Positions 10,691 to 21,244 of a stretch of 64,000 nucleotides of DNA are shown here, in pieces. The position numbers and the translations under genes were made by a program. Below the pieces are notes generated by a model that did no database searches, had not been told where the DNA came from, and was given only the letters and a program-made list of their open reading frames with translations. Numbering within the stretch: position 1 is the stretch's first letter; each line of letters opens with the position of its first letter. The stretch spans positions 84,943,382 through 85,007,381 of the forward strand of contig CM042016.1 in NCBI GenBank assembly GCA_023525715.1, given 5' to 3'. The DNA is from Cichorium intybus. Its lineage: Eukaryota > Streptophyta > Magnoliopsida > Asterales > Asteraceae.

Positions 10691-12296
10691 AATTGTTAGA
10701 GATTTCCCTGAAGTATTCCCGGATGAGCTGCCCGGCTTGCCACCTGTCTGGCAAGTCGAGTTTCGAATCGATCTTACTCCTGGAGTGACCCCCATCGCTC
10801 GTGCACCATACCGTCTTGCCCCCACAGAAATGAGAGAACTTATGTCTCAATTGCAAGAACTTCTTGATAAGGGTTTTATTTGTCCAAGTTCTTCTCCATG
10901 GGGTGCCCCTGTATTGTTTGTCACGAAGAAAGACGGGTCTATGCGCATGTGCATTGACTATCGGGAACTCAAAAAAGTGACCATCAAAAACCGTTACCCT
11001 TTACCGCGGATCGATGATTTGTTTGATCAACTCCAAGGAGCTGATTATTTCTCCAAGATTGATCTTCGTTCTGGCTATCATCAAGTGCGGGTAAAAGACG
11101 ATGATGTTTGCAAAACCACTTTTCGAACCCGTTATGGTCACTACGAATTCCTAGTGATGCCATTTGGTCTCACGAACGCTCCGGCTGTTTTCATGGACCT
11201 TATGAATAGGGTCTGTAAACCTTTCCTCGATAAGTTCGTTATCGTTTTCATCGATGATATCTTGGTTTACTCGAAAAGTGAGAATGAGCACGCGACCCAC
11301 CTACGAGATGTTTTGCAAACCTTGAAAGACGAGCAATTGTACGCAAAGTTTTCTAAGTGCGATTTCTGGTTGCGAGAAGTTCAATTCTTGGGCCACGTTA
11401 TTTCAATCGAAGGGATCAAGGTCGACCCCTCTAAAGTCGAGGCAGTTATAAAATGGGAGCCGCCAAAGACTCCCACTGAAGTTAGGAGCTTCCTTGGGTT
11501 AGCCGGTTATTATCGGGGATTAATTCAAGATTTTTCCAAAATAGCGGTACCGTTAACTCAACTAACTAGGAAAGAGGTGAAGTTTGTATGGGATAAGAAG
11601 CAACAGGAGGCCTTTGAGACATTGAAGAAGAAGCTATGTGAAGTTCCTGTGTTGTCTCTACCTGAAGGAATGGATGATTTTGTAGTTTATAGCGATGCAT
11701 CCACTAAAGGCCTTGGTTGTGTACTTATGCAACGAGGCAAAGTCATCGCTTACGCTTCAAGACAATTGAAAGATGCAGAAACCCGTTACACCACTCATGA
11801 CTTGGAGTTGGCAGCAATTGTTTTTGCTCTCAAAATTTGGAGACACTATCTTTACGGGACCAAATGCAAGTTGTACACGGATCATAAAAGTCTTCAATAT
11901 ATTTTCACCCAAAAAGAGTTGAATATGAGGCAAAGCCGGTGGATAGAGCTCATTAACGATTACGACTGTGAAATTATCTACCACGAAGGGAAAGCCAATG
12001 TGGTGGCCGATGCCTTAAGTCGAAAGGTCCGTGAAAGAACAGTGAAAGGAAGATCCATGAGACTTGAAGTGGTCTCAAGTTTAATTCAAAGAATTAAAGA
12101 AGCAAAAATTGATGCCTTGAAGGAGGAAAATGTTAAGAATGAGAAACTTGGAAAGAATATTGAGTTTGAATCAAACACACAAGGGTTGAAAACGCACAAG
12201 GGACGAATTTGGGCCCTTAAACATGGTGGAATGCGGAAGATAGTCCTGGATGATTCCCACAAATCCAAGTACTCCATCCATCCAAGAGGAACTAAG
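10691..12296 (+). pseudogene. gypsy1 reverse transcriptase and RNase H, cut by copia1
   Basis: The frame opens with VRDFPEVFPDELPGLPP, the typical start of the plant gypsy RT. RT motifs in order include YRLAPTEM, CIDYRELKKVT, YFSKIDLRSGYHQV, MPFGLTNAPA and the catalytic FIDD at 11247-11258. RNase H follows with YSDASTKGLG, ATRYTTHDLELAA, TDHKSLQY and VADALSRK. The integrase zinc-binding region begins (SHKSKYSIHP) and is cut at 12296 by copia1. The ten codons read past 12296 belong to the copia LTR. The enzymes copy the RNA into DNA and degrade the template; all core residues inspected are present. Confidence 0.93.
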
Positions 12297-13032
12297 TGTT
12301 GGATTAGGTGTCTAAGCCATGACTAATAATTAGTATTTACCTAATTAATAGAAGCACAGTCCATTTGGGTTGCCCTCATAGCTGGAGGTTTGGTAGAAAA
12401 TTCAGTAGAGAGAAATATCGAATTATTATATGATTAATAAATCGATAGAATCATAAAAGAAATAGTTTGTTAATATATTAATGTGATTATATATTAATTA
12501 GAAACTATAGTAATTGATTAATAATTAATCAGGAATTAATTGGATTAATTCTGTGGCATTAATTGGATTAATCAAGAGGACAGGGGCTAAAATTGTTCCA
12601 ACTCGAAAGTTGAATAAACACGCGCGGCGCGCCCAGGTACGAGCCGCGGCGCGCGTACGGGTAATCTGGAAAATGGCTTAAAGATAGGGTTTATCTCTGT
12701 TTGAAAGTCAAACGAGGTTTATCCCTAAGGGTCATTTGGTTGCCTATAAATAGGGACTCCTGGACCTCATAATTAGCTGCGATTTCTCTCTGTAATCTCT
12801 CCGGAATTTTCGATCCTCATATCTCCTTGCTTGGGTGTGACTTTCATTTGAGGCAGGATAATTTTGCTGCTCAGCTTCCAAGAAATTAAGGTTGGTTTTT
12901 CTGTTTTGATCTTTAGTTTCTTTTATTGGCCTCTAGGTTTTTGTTATATGTTCAATTAGAAGAAAACATAGATCCTCATAGGTTGCATGTGAACTTAGGT
13001 TATTTAGTTCATGGTTTGTAGAAAACCTTTCA
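12297..13032 (+). repeat. 5' LTR of copia1
   Basis: 736 bp, TGTTGGATTAGG to CCTTTCA. It holds a TATAAATAG box at 12745-12753, with a CpG-rich block (about 12622-12660, CGCGCGGCGCGCC and a partial inverse) upstream in otherwise AT-rich sequence. The first 25 bases match the start of every other copia LTR in the window, while the body differs from that of copia2. Confidence 0.96.
12745..12753 (+). promoter_or_regulatory. TATA box of copia1 LTR
   Basis: TATAAATAG, about 450 bp into the LTR. An identical copy is at 19710-19718 in the 3' LTR. Probably the promoter of the genomic RNA; the start site is not visible. Confidence 0.6.
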
Positions 13033-13033
13033 G

Positions 13034-13045
13034 TGGTATCAGAGC
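13034..13045 (+). other. Primer binding site of copia1
   Basis: TGGTATCAGAGC, one base after the LTR end, complementary to the 3' end of initiator tRNA-Met. Confidence 0.92.
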
Positions 13046-14386
13046 CTGTTTTGTTTTCTTGTTGAATTGCTATAACTGTTTTAGGGTTTAAAGCTTCTAA
13101 ACCCTATTATTGTTTGGATCGACTTTTAGGATTAGGGTTTTGGAAACCCTAATCCCCCCCATGTATTTTTCGATTTTGGCTAGAGGGTTTTAGGAGGTTT
13201 TCTATTTTTGGTAACTTTATTTGTTAATTAAATGGATAACCTTAAACCCCATTATTTAAAATCGATTTTTAGGGGGTTTAGGATAGGTTTTAATTAATTT
13301 GATTAATTTGGATAAACCTATCTTCATTTGAATTAATTTAATTAATTGTTAATTAAAAGATAATTCAAAAAGGGATTTAATTAATTTTAAATTATCGAAA
13401 ATTAATAAAAAAATCCGGAAAATTATTTTAAAATGTTTAAAATATTTAGATTTAATTAATTTAATTAATTGGTAATTAAAATTGATTAACTCGATTTTAA
13501 GGTTTAATTTAATTTAAAATTTAATTGTTAAATTTGGTAAAAATTAAAAGATAAACCTGGAATATTTTAAAGAGTTTTAAAATACATCTTATATATGTTA
13601 TTAAAAGTTAATACTATATATATGAGATAAATTTGGTTAGTCAAATCAATAGTAGGCCTCATTCACGAAGCTGGTCTATAAAGTGGGTATAAGGAGACTG
13701 CCTATAAAATGGTAGTCTAATGGGTGAACACTCTCGCCCACCGCTCGCCTGATCAGTGGAGGGTCGTTAGCCGAACGGGTTTGACAGAACCACTTAATCA
13801 TTAAAAGTATAATGATCAAAGTACTAAAACCTTTACACAAAATCCCAATCTAGTTACTTTAGGAAAAATGTGAATTTGATGCTACCCCATGAAATTGCAC
13901 ATTGCACTTTATGAAACGTTAGTGGAGCGTGTGTGGTTTACCGGCACACCAATGGGGGTTCATAAAGAGTGGCAATGGGTGTCTCGGGTGTTATCATTGT
14001 TGATGGAGCGTGTGTGGTTAACCGGCACATCAATTTGAGATGATAATGGACCCCGAGAGTACCAAGCTAATTTGCATGGTTATTCACACTCGGTTTGTGA
14101 TCCTCGGCATCCCAGTCACAAACGGTGGGGCATATCCGAGATTAAACATGCTATTGAACAGTTCAATAAATCTCAAAAGAAACTAGGAATTCCATTTATA
14201 ATAAGATTATTTTTCCGCGGTGGAATTGGCTGAATCGTCATTCGCCTACCTTTATAAAATTTTCTTATAGATTACGGCATCCCTCTTCTATGTTGCAAAT
14301 TGTTATAGTTGGATCCTAGCCTTATTTTATATTGGGTTATTATAAGGACCGACATGTATCTAATTAAACTTACCTTCTTTTTATAG
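13046..14386 (+). other. Untranslated leader of copia1 with conserved motifs
   Basis: 1.34 kb between PBS and gag, very AT-rich in its first half (about 13200-13650). The second half is conserved in copia2, copia3 and copia Y. It includes a segment around 13735-13790 (CTCGCCTGATCAGTGGAGGG), two copies of GGAGCGTGTGTGGTTWACCGGCACA at 13925-13949 and 14005-14029, and a hairpin at 14093-14123. The last part (GGCATCCCTCTTCTATGTTG onward) is also conserved. Such leaders usually hold packaging and dimerisation signals; that role is inferred. Confidence 0.75.
14093..14123 (+). promoter_or_regulatory. Conserved leader hairpin
   Basis: The stem GTTTGTGA/TCACAAAC (8 bp, perfect) encloses a 15-base loop containing CTCGGCATCCCAG. 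The stem and loop recur on the minus strand in copia2 (49580-49609), copia3 (40482-40512) and copia Y (60208-60238). It is a candidate RNA packaging element. Confidence 0.6.
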
Positions 14387-15270
14387 ATGTCTTCTGCTGA
14401 TCAATCCGCTCCCCACTCAAACTCCAGTGTTCCCTCTATCCTATCACTGTGTTCCAAGGTTCAATTGAACGGGACAAACTACAATGACTGGATTAGAAAT
14501 ATCAAGATGGCTATGAGGTACGAGAACAAAGAGTATGTCCTCGAAACCGAGCTTGTCGATATTGACCATGAAACTGCTACTCCCGAGGAGATTGCCTCGT
14601 ACCAAAAACATTCTGATGATGCGACCAAAGTGGCCTGCATCATGATCGCCACAATGAACCCCGAATTGCAAAGGATATACGAAGACTACTAGCCCTTTGA
14701 GATGCACAAGGAGCTTACGGAAAAGTTCTGCAAGCAAGAGCGCATCGAGAGGTGCGAGGTGGTCAAAGACTTCACGAACAGCAAACCTAAAGATGGAGAG
14801 TCCAACTGCACTCATGTGCAAAGAATGCAAGGTTACGTGGAGCGGCTTAGAAAGCTTGCGATGCCTGTACGAGAGGAGTTGGCCGTTGACATTGTGCTTA
14901 ACTCCTTACCGAGTTCTTATGACCAGTTCAGGCTGGCTTATCATTTGAACAACAATCAGGCTAACCTGACTGAGTTGCATCGTATGCTTCGGGTTGCTGA
15001 GGACGGGATGAAGGGTAAAGGTGTACCCTTGGTCAATCAGCCCGTCTTAGCCATTGGAAGTGGCAAAGGAAAGAAAAGGAAGGGCCCTCCTAAGCAAAAT
15101 TGGAGGGAAAAGGTTCAGGTCGTGTCGTCCAGCAATGGCTCGAGAACCAAGTCATCTCACATTCCTTGTGTAGCCAACCCCAATGAAGCCGACTGTTTCT
15201 ACTGCAAAGAGAAGGGCCATTGGAAAAGAAGCTGCCCCAAATACTTGCAGGATGTCAAGGATGGGAAAGT
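14387..15270 (+). pseudogene. copia1 gag (nonsense codon)
   Basis: It starts at the ATG at 14387 (MSSADQSAPHSNSS), the same start as in copia2. A UBN2-type gag domain follows (VQLNGTNYNDWIRNIKMAMR, then LRKLAMPV and LNSLPSSYDQFRLAYH), then a basic stretch and a CCHC knuckle CFYCKEKGHWKRSC at 15194-15235. At 14690-14692 a TAG replaces the TGG codon (Trp) of copia2, cutting Gag after 101 residues. The frame beyond the stop is unbroken into pol. G to A on this strand at a CAG site of the opposite strand fits deamination of methylated C. Confidence 0.93.
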
Positions 15271-18200
15271 AAAGCCATCGACAGCAGGTATATACACTAT
15301 CTCTAAAAACTCACCGTCTTCTAATTCTTGGGTCCTTGATACAGGATGTGGTTTTCACATTTGTTCTGATCTGCAGGGCCTAAAGGAAAGCAGGGAGGTG
15401 GAGCATGGTAGACTGAACCTGATCATGGGCAATAGGAGATCGTCCCTTGTTACCAAGATCGGCGTTTATAGTTTAGTGCTTAGTAGTAATGTTAGCTTAG
15501 AATTATTTAATTGTTGCTATTCGCCAGAAATGGCAAGAAACATTATTTCATTTCACGTATTGTTCAGACAAGGATTTCAATTTTATTTTGATAATAAAAT
15601 TAGTTCGATTTCTGTTTTCAAAAATGGTATTTTGATTTTTACTGCTTATCCTTGTGATGGTGTGTATGAAACTATTGAATATGTTGACAATTTAGGACAT
15701 AGTGTAAATTATATTGATTCTACTAGTGGTGTAGAAAAGTCATGTCTGTGGCATAGTCGGCTCGGGCACATCAGCAAGAAACGCATCGCCCAACTCCAAA
15801 AGGATGGAGTGTTGGAATCATTCGACCTCAGGTCGGATGATGTATGCGAATCTTGTCTGTTGGGCAAGATGACTAAATCACCTTTCAAAGGGTCTTTTGA
15901 AAGAGGTGAGGGTCTGCTGGACATCATTCACACGAATGTGTGTGGTCCATTCAGATCAACCACAAAGGATGGAACGCGGTTCTACATGACCTTTACCGAC
16001 GATTTTAGTAGATACGGTTATATCTACTTGATCAAGCACAAGTCAGACACCTTTGAAAAGTTCAAAGAGTTTAAGAACGAGGTAGAGAATCAATTAGGCA
16101 GGAAGATAAAGATGCTCAGGTCCGACAGAGGCGGAGAGTATCTAAGTATCAAGTTCCTAGACTATCTAAAGGAATGCGGAATAGTTTCGCAGTTGACACC
16201 TCCCAGGACACCACAGTTGAACGGTGTTGCGGAGAGGCGCAACCGAACCCTGTTGGACATGGTTCGTTCCATGATGAGTCGAGCTTCACTTCCCATTCAC
16301 TTCTGGGGGTATGCCTTAGAGACTGCCGCCCATATCCTCAATCTTGTCCCTACTAAAAAGGTTGCTAGAACACCTCATGAAATGTGGACGGGGAAAGTTC
16401 CCTCGTTGGTACATATCAAAGTATGGGGTTGTGAGGATTTCGTTAGACGAGAGACTCAAGACAAACTCGCAGAAAGAAGCGAAAGGTGTTTCTTCCTTGG
16501 TTATCCCAAACAGTCCTTTGGATATCTATTCTACAGACCGATCGAGGACGTGGTCTTTGTAGCTAGACGAGCGGTCTTTCGAGAGAGAGAGCTCATATTC
16601 AAAGAGGACAGTGGGAGCACCATTGATCTGGAAGAAATTCAAGAGTCATCAGATGACGCAACCTTAGGAGAAACTAGCAACCAACATGAGGAAGAAGTTC
16701 CTGTTGGTCCGACAGATGTATCCTTACCTCTTAGGCGTTCCGGTAGGGTTAGCATGCCACCCGAGTTTTATGGGTTAAATAACTTCGGATGGGGACACGT
16801 TTTTCAGTGATAGGACACTGATAAATTTGGATGAACCGGCTAACTACCAGAAAGCAGTGGCGGGCCCTGAGTCTGCCAAGTGGAAAGAGGCCATGGATAG
16901 CGAGATCAAGTCCATGTATGACAATCAAGTTTGGAACTTGGTTGATAACGTACCGGGTCGAAAGACAGTCGGGTGCAAATGGATCTTCAAGAAGAAGACT
17001 GACATGGACGGAAAGGTACACACTTTCAAGGCAAGACTGGTTGCGAAGGGCTTTACTCAAACCCCAGGGGTTGACTATGACGAGACCTTCTCACCAGTAG
17101 CCAAGATAAAGTCTATTAGGATTATGCTGGCCATAGCTGCATTTCATGACTATGAAATTTGGCAGATGGACGTCAAAACCGCCTTCCTTAATGGAAAGTT
17201 GACTGAGGATGTTTACATAAATCAACCAGAGGGTGTTGTCGATGCAAAGTATCACAATAAAGTGTGTAAGCTTGAGAGATCAATCTGCGGATTGAAGCAA
17301 GCTTCTCGCAGCTGGAATCTTTGTTTCCATGAGAATGTCAAAGAGTTTGGCTTCTCTATGAGCGAGGATGAGTCGTGCGTATATGTCAAGGCTAGTGGGA
17401 GTATAGTCACCTTTCTGGTGCTGTATGTCGATGACATACTGCTCATGGGAAACGATATTCCAACCTTGCAAGATGTCAAGGCTTGGCTTGGGAAATGTTT
17501 CGCCATGAAGGATCTAGGAGAGGCTGCCTATATTCTCGGGATAAGAATATTGAGAGATAGGAAGAAGAGACTAATTGGACTTAGTGAGGGTACATACTTG
17601 GAAAAGGTACTGAAAAGGTTTAGTATGGAAAATTCCAAGAAGGGAGAGCTACCTATCCAAAGTAATGCAAAATTGAGTAAGACTCAAAGTCCGAGTACAA
17701 ACGAAGAAATAGCTGAAATGAGTCGGGTACCTTACGCTTCGGCTGTAGGATCGATTATGTACGCTATGACGTGTACTCGCCCTGACGTGGCCTTTGCTTT
17801 GAGCATGGTCAGTCGGTACCAGGGTAACCCTGGAAGGGCACATTAGATAGCTGTGAAAAATATACTCAAGTATCTGCGAAGGACCAAGAACATGGTGTTA
17901 GTCCTCGGTGGCAGTGATACCTTGAGAGTTGAAGGATATACAGATGCAGTTTTCAGACGGATAGAGACAGTGGTCGGTCTCAGTCGGGCTGGGTATTCCT
18001 TTTGAACGGTGGAGCAGTTACTTGGAAAAGTTCCAAGCAAGAAACAGTGGCTGATTCTACGTGCGAATCAGAGTACATAGCAGCAAGTGAAGCGTCAAAG
18101 GAAGCGGCTTGGCTGAAGAACTTTATCGGTGACCTTGGAGTAGTCCCGAGTATTCAAGAGCCCTTGGAACTGTTCTGCGATAACGAAGGTGCGGTCGCCT

Positions 18201-18415
18201 TGACAAAGGAACCGCGAGATCATGGAAAGTCCAGACATATCGACAGAAAGTACCACTACATCAGACATAGGGTAGAAGAAGGTCACCTCCTTGTAAAGAG
18301 GGTATCATCGGAAGATAATCCTGCAGATCCCTTGACAAAGTCTCTGAGTAGGATTAAGCATAATCAGCATGCTAGGAGCATTGGATTAAGAGATGATATA
18401 AGTTTTTGTAATTAG
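15271..18415 (+). pseudogene. copia1 pol: protease, integrase, reverse transcriptase, RNase H (multiply broken)
   Basis: Same frame as gag. The protease site is DTG at 15338-15346. The pre-integrase region has LWHSRLGHISKKRI. In the integrase core the first catalytic Asp is Asn (HTNVCGP, codon 15935-15937; copia2 has Asp); the second Asp (LRSDRGGEY) and the Glu (NGVAERRN) remain. A 2-bp loss near 16772 shifts the frame before RT. RT runs from 16827 with FKARLVAKGF, MDVKTAFLNG and YVDD (17424-17435). A TAG at 17844-17846 replaces Trp, and a 1-bp loss near 17949 shifts the frame again before RNase H, which ends 18415 (WKSSKQETVADSTCESEY, DNEGAVALT, HIDRKYH). Order protease-integrase-RT-RNase H is diagnostic of copia. 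Confidence 0.95.
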
Positions 18416-19250
18416 ATAGATTTTTGAAACTTGTAACAATGTTATTATATTTGACTTTTGTGATTTAATAATGGAGATTTATTAATGAGTAATGGTTTAC
18501 TAATTTTGTCAATAATATATCATTGTGTTTCATTTTGCATGTTTTACTTCCTGAATAATTGAATTATTCAAATATCCACAGTCGCTCATACTTTTAGGGA
18601 GTAAGTATGAAGCAAGGCTGTCATGAATTAGTTGTAGATTGTCTAAGGAGTTAGACATTGCAATAAGATTGCTACAACATTCATGAGTACTTGGAAATGG
18701 AGATTTGAGTATTGGATAAACCCGCGCTCAATGGATTGCTTCATGGATTACATCACGAGCAATATTGAGACGATAATATATTTTGATCTTTAAGCTAAGA
18801 CATATGAGTTATGATTTACTAGACGGTTGTTCATTGATAATACGAAAACGCATCGGTAACTCGGTGTTATAAAACGTGTTGTTGTGAGTAATTTGTCTGG
18901 TAAAAGACATAAGTATATGAGTCAAAGTTTATTCGTCCCTTGACCCTAACGGGGAACAGATATCTGTAGGCCTCTCGATGATTTTGAAGTTGACTAAAAT
19001 GGTTGGCCAACCGGGACTAACTTGGTAGTCTAAGAGTCATATGCAAATCGGAAATCGAGGAACAGTGAATCAGACCAGATTGATTTTATCCATGTCTTGA
19101 CTCTAAAAAATATCTAGTTGGACGGAGGATCATCTGATCACTTATCTTTAGACAGAACTGACTAGGTCAGAGTTTCGCAGTAGTTTCTAGGAAGCTTAAG
19201 GTGCTGGTTAATTAGAGGCTAAATTGGTAATTATAGTCATAGACTTATCC
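18416..19250 (+). other. 3' untranslated region of copia1
   Basis: About 830 bp between the RNase H stop and the PPT, with no ORF. It is closely similar to 44510-45287 (reversed) in copia2 and recognisably related to the internal pieces of copia X and Y (for example CTAACTCCTTAGACAATCTAC on the reverse strand). This part has therefore stayed common to the families although their LTRs diverged. Confidence 0.8.
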
Positions 19251-19260
19251 AAGTGGGAGA
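19251..19260 (+). other. Polypurine tract of copia1
   Basis: AAGTGGGAGA directly before the 3' LTR (one base, C, between). It primes plus-strand DNA synthesis. Confidence 0.88.
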
Positions 19261-19261
19261 C

Positions 19262-19997
19262 TGTTGGATTAGGTGTCTAAGCCATGACTAATAATTAGTA
19301 TTTACCTAATTAATAGAAGCACAGTCCATTTAGGTTGCCCTCATAGCTGGAGGTTTGGTAGAAAATTCAGTAGAGAGAAATATCGAATTATTATATGATT
19401 AATAAATCGATAGAATCATAAAAGATATAGTTTGTTAATATATTAATGTGATTATATATTAATTAGAAACTATAGTAATTGATTAATAATTAATCAGGAA
19501 TTAATTGGATTAATTCTGTGGCATTAATTGGATTAATCAAGAGGACAGGGGCTAAAATTGTTCCAACTCGAAAGTTGAATAAACACGCGCGGCGCGCCCA
19601 GGTACGAGCCGCGGCGCGCGTACGGGTAATCCGGAAAATGGCTTAAAGATAGGGTTTATCTCTGTTTGAAAGTCAAACAAGGTTTTTCCCTAAGGGTCAT
19701 TTGGTTGCCTATAAATAGGGACTCCTGGACCTCATAATTAGCTGCGATTTCTCTCTGTAATCTCTCTGGAATTTTCGATCCTCATATCTCCTTGCTTGGG
19801 TGTGACTTTCATTGGAGGCAGGATAATTTTGCTGCTCAGCTTCCAAGAAATTAAGGTTGGTTTTTCTGTTTTGATCTTTAGTTTCTTTTATTGGCCTCTA
19901 GGTTTTTGTTATATGTTCAATTAGAAGAAAACATAGATCCTCATAGGTTGCATGTGAACTTAGGTTATTTAGTTCATGGTTTGTAGAAAACCTTTCA
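19262..19997 (+). repeat. 3' LTR of copia1
   Basis: 736 bp, the same length as the 5' LTR, with seven differences seen by eye. Ends TTTGTAGAAAACCTTTCA, followed by the second copy of the CTAAG target duplication. Confidence 0.96.
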
Positions 19998-20002
19998 CTA
20001 AG

Positions 20003-21233
20003 ATGTATCAGGACTTAAGAGGACAATTTTGGTGGCCTGGAATGAAGCCAAGAATAGTGAAATACATCTCCAAATGTTCCACTTGTGCTCAAGTCAAGGC
20101 AGAGCACCAAGTACCATACGGAAAGATACAATCACTTCAAATCCCAGCTGGGAAATGCGATGATGTTACTATGGATTTTGTTATGGGATTGCCAAGAACG
20201 AGCAAAGGACATGATGCCATATGGGTCATTGTTGACCGATTAACCAAAAGTACACTCTTCCTGGCTATTAGGGAGACTACTCCTTTAAAAGAGCTTGCTA
20301 AGATCTATGTGGATGAAGTGGTGAGACTTCATGGGGCGCCATTGACTATAGTGTCAGATCGAGATGCTAGGTTCACCGCAAGGTTTTGGCAGGCACTGCA
20401 AGAAGCGTTAGGGTCAAAACTACACCTAAGTACAACTTATCACCCCCAAACGGATGGTCAAAGCGAAAGAACTATCCAAACATTGGAGGATATGCTTCGT
20501 GCTTGCGTGATTGATTTCGGCGGGAGATGGGATGATCATCTACCCTTAGTTGAATTCTCATACAATAATAGCCATCAATCAAGCATTGGAATGCCACCTT
20601 TTGAGGCATTGTATGGAAGGAAGTGTAGAACTCCACTTTATTGGCTTGAAGCATAAGCTTACAGGTCCCGACATTGTTGCTGTCACTAATGAAAAGATCA
20701 AGGTCATACAAGCAAATATGAAAGCGGCCCAGGATCGGCCAAGAAGCTACGCGAGCTTAAAGCAAAGACCTTATGACTTGAATGTAGGAGATTTGGTGAT
20801 GTTGAAAGTTTCACCCTGGAAAGGGGTGATGAGGTTTGGTAAGAAGGGCAAGTTGAGTCTAAGATATGTTGGTCCTTTTAAAATCTCATAGGTTGTTGGT
20901 ACACAAGCTTTCAAATTGGAGCTACCACAAGAGCTTCAAGGTATTCATGACACTTTTCACGTGAGTTACCTGAAGAAGTATTTTGGGAAGGAGGAATTGA
21001 CAATTCCTTGGAAGGAATTGAAGGTTGATGATAACAAGATATTGGTAGAAGAACTCGAAGCTATATTGGAACTCAAGACTAAGAAGTTAAGGAATAAGGA
21101 AATTGACTTAGTCTTAGTCAAATGGTGGCATTCCCTTGGTGCCAATCTTACTTGGGAAACAAAAAACGAAATGATGAGGAGATACCCCAATCTTGTGGAC
21201 TACAATTCGATTCCGAGGACGGAATCCGCTTAA
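20003..21233 (+). pseudogene. gypsy1 integrase and C-terminal chromodomain-like region
   Basis: This is the continuation of gypsy1 pol after copia1. The zinc-binding part ends with CSTCAQVKAEHQ. The catalytic core shows D in MDFVMGLP, D in VSDRDARF and E in GQSERTIQTLEDM. After LYWLEA a small net deletion near 20654 shifts the frame at a TAA. The next piece (LTGPDIV, QRPYDLNVGDLVMLKVSPWKG, LRYVGPFKIS) ends at TAG 20889-20891, where CAG is expected from the family. The last piece (20916-21233) has HDTFHVSYLKK and ends with LRNKEIDLVLVKWWHS and ANLTWETKNEM, resembling the C-terminal chromodomain of Tekay-type chromoviruses. The gene inserts the cDNA; this copy is disabled. Confidence 0.9.
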
Positions 21234-21244
21234 GGGGAGGTAAT
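21233..21244 (+). other. Polypurine tract of gypsy1
   Basis: AAGGGGAGGTAAT overlaps the pol stop region and abuts the 3' LTR. The same tract on the minus strand marks gypsy2 at 32499-32514. Confidence 0.85.

Larger units (their letters stand above)
12297..19997 (+). mobile_element. copia1: complete Ty1/copia element nested in gypsy1
   Basis: The 7701-bp element has two 736-bp LTRs, PBS, gag-pol and PPT. It is flanked by the target duplication CTAAG (12292-12296 and 19998-20002). It sits in the integrase zinc-finger codons of gypsy1. By eye its LTRs differ at seven of 736 positions, so it is younger than gypsy1, as the nesting requires. Gag-pol carries two nonsense codons, a 2-bp and a 1-bp deletion and a missing integrase Asp, so this copy is not autonomous. 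Confidence 0.97.

Noticed and set aside
13034..13046. tRNA-Met gene
   Set aside because: Only the 12-13 bases complementary to the tRNA 3' end are present, next to an LTR; these are primer binding sites (also at 8695, 37510, 41573, 50569, 61192 and 63732).
19976..20002. ORF start at 19976 for the gypsy1 integrase part
   Set aside because: Those codons lie in the copia1 3' LTR and the target duplication; the gypsy reading resumes at 20003.
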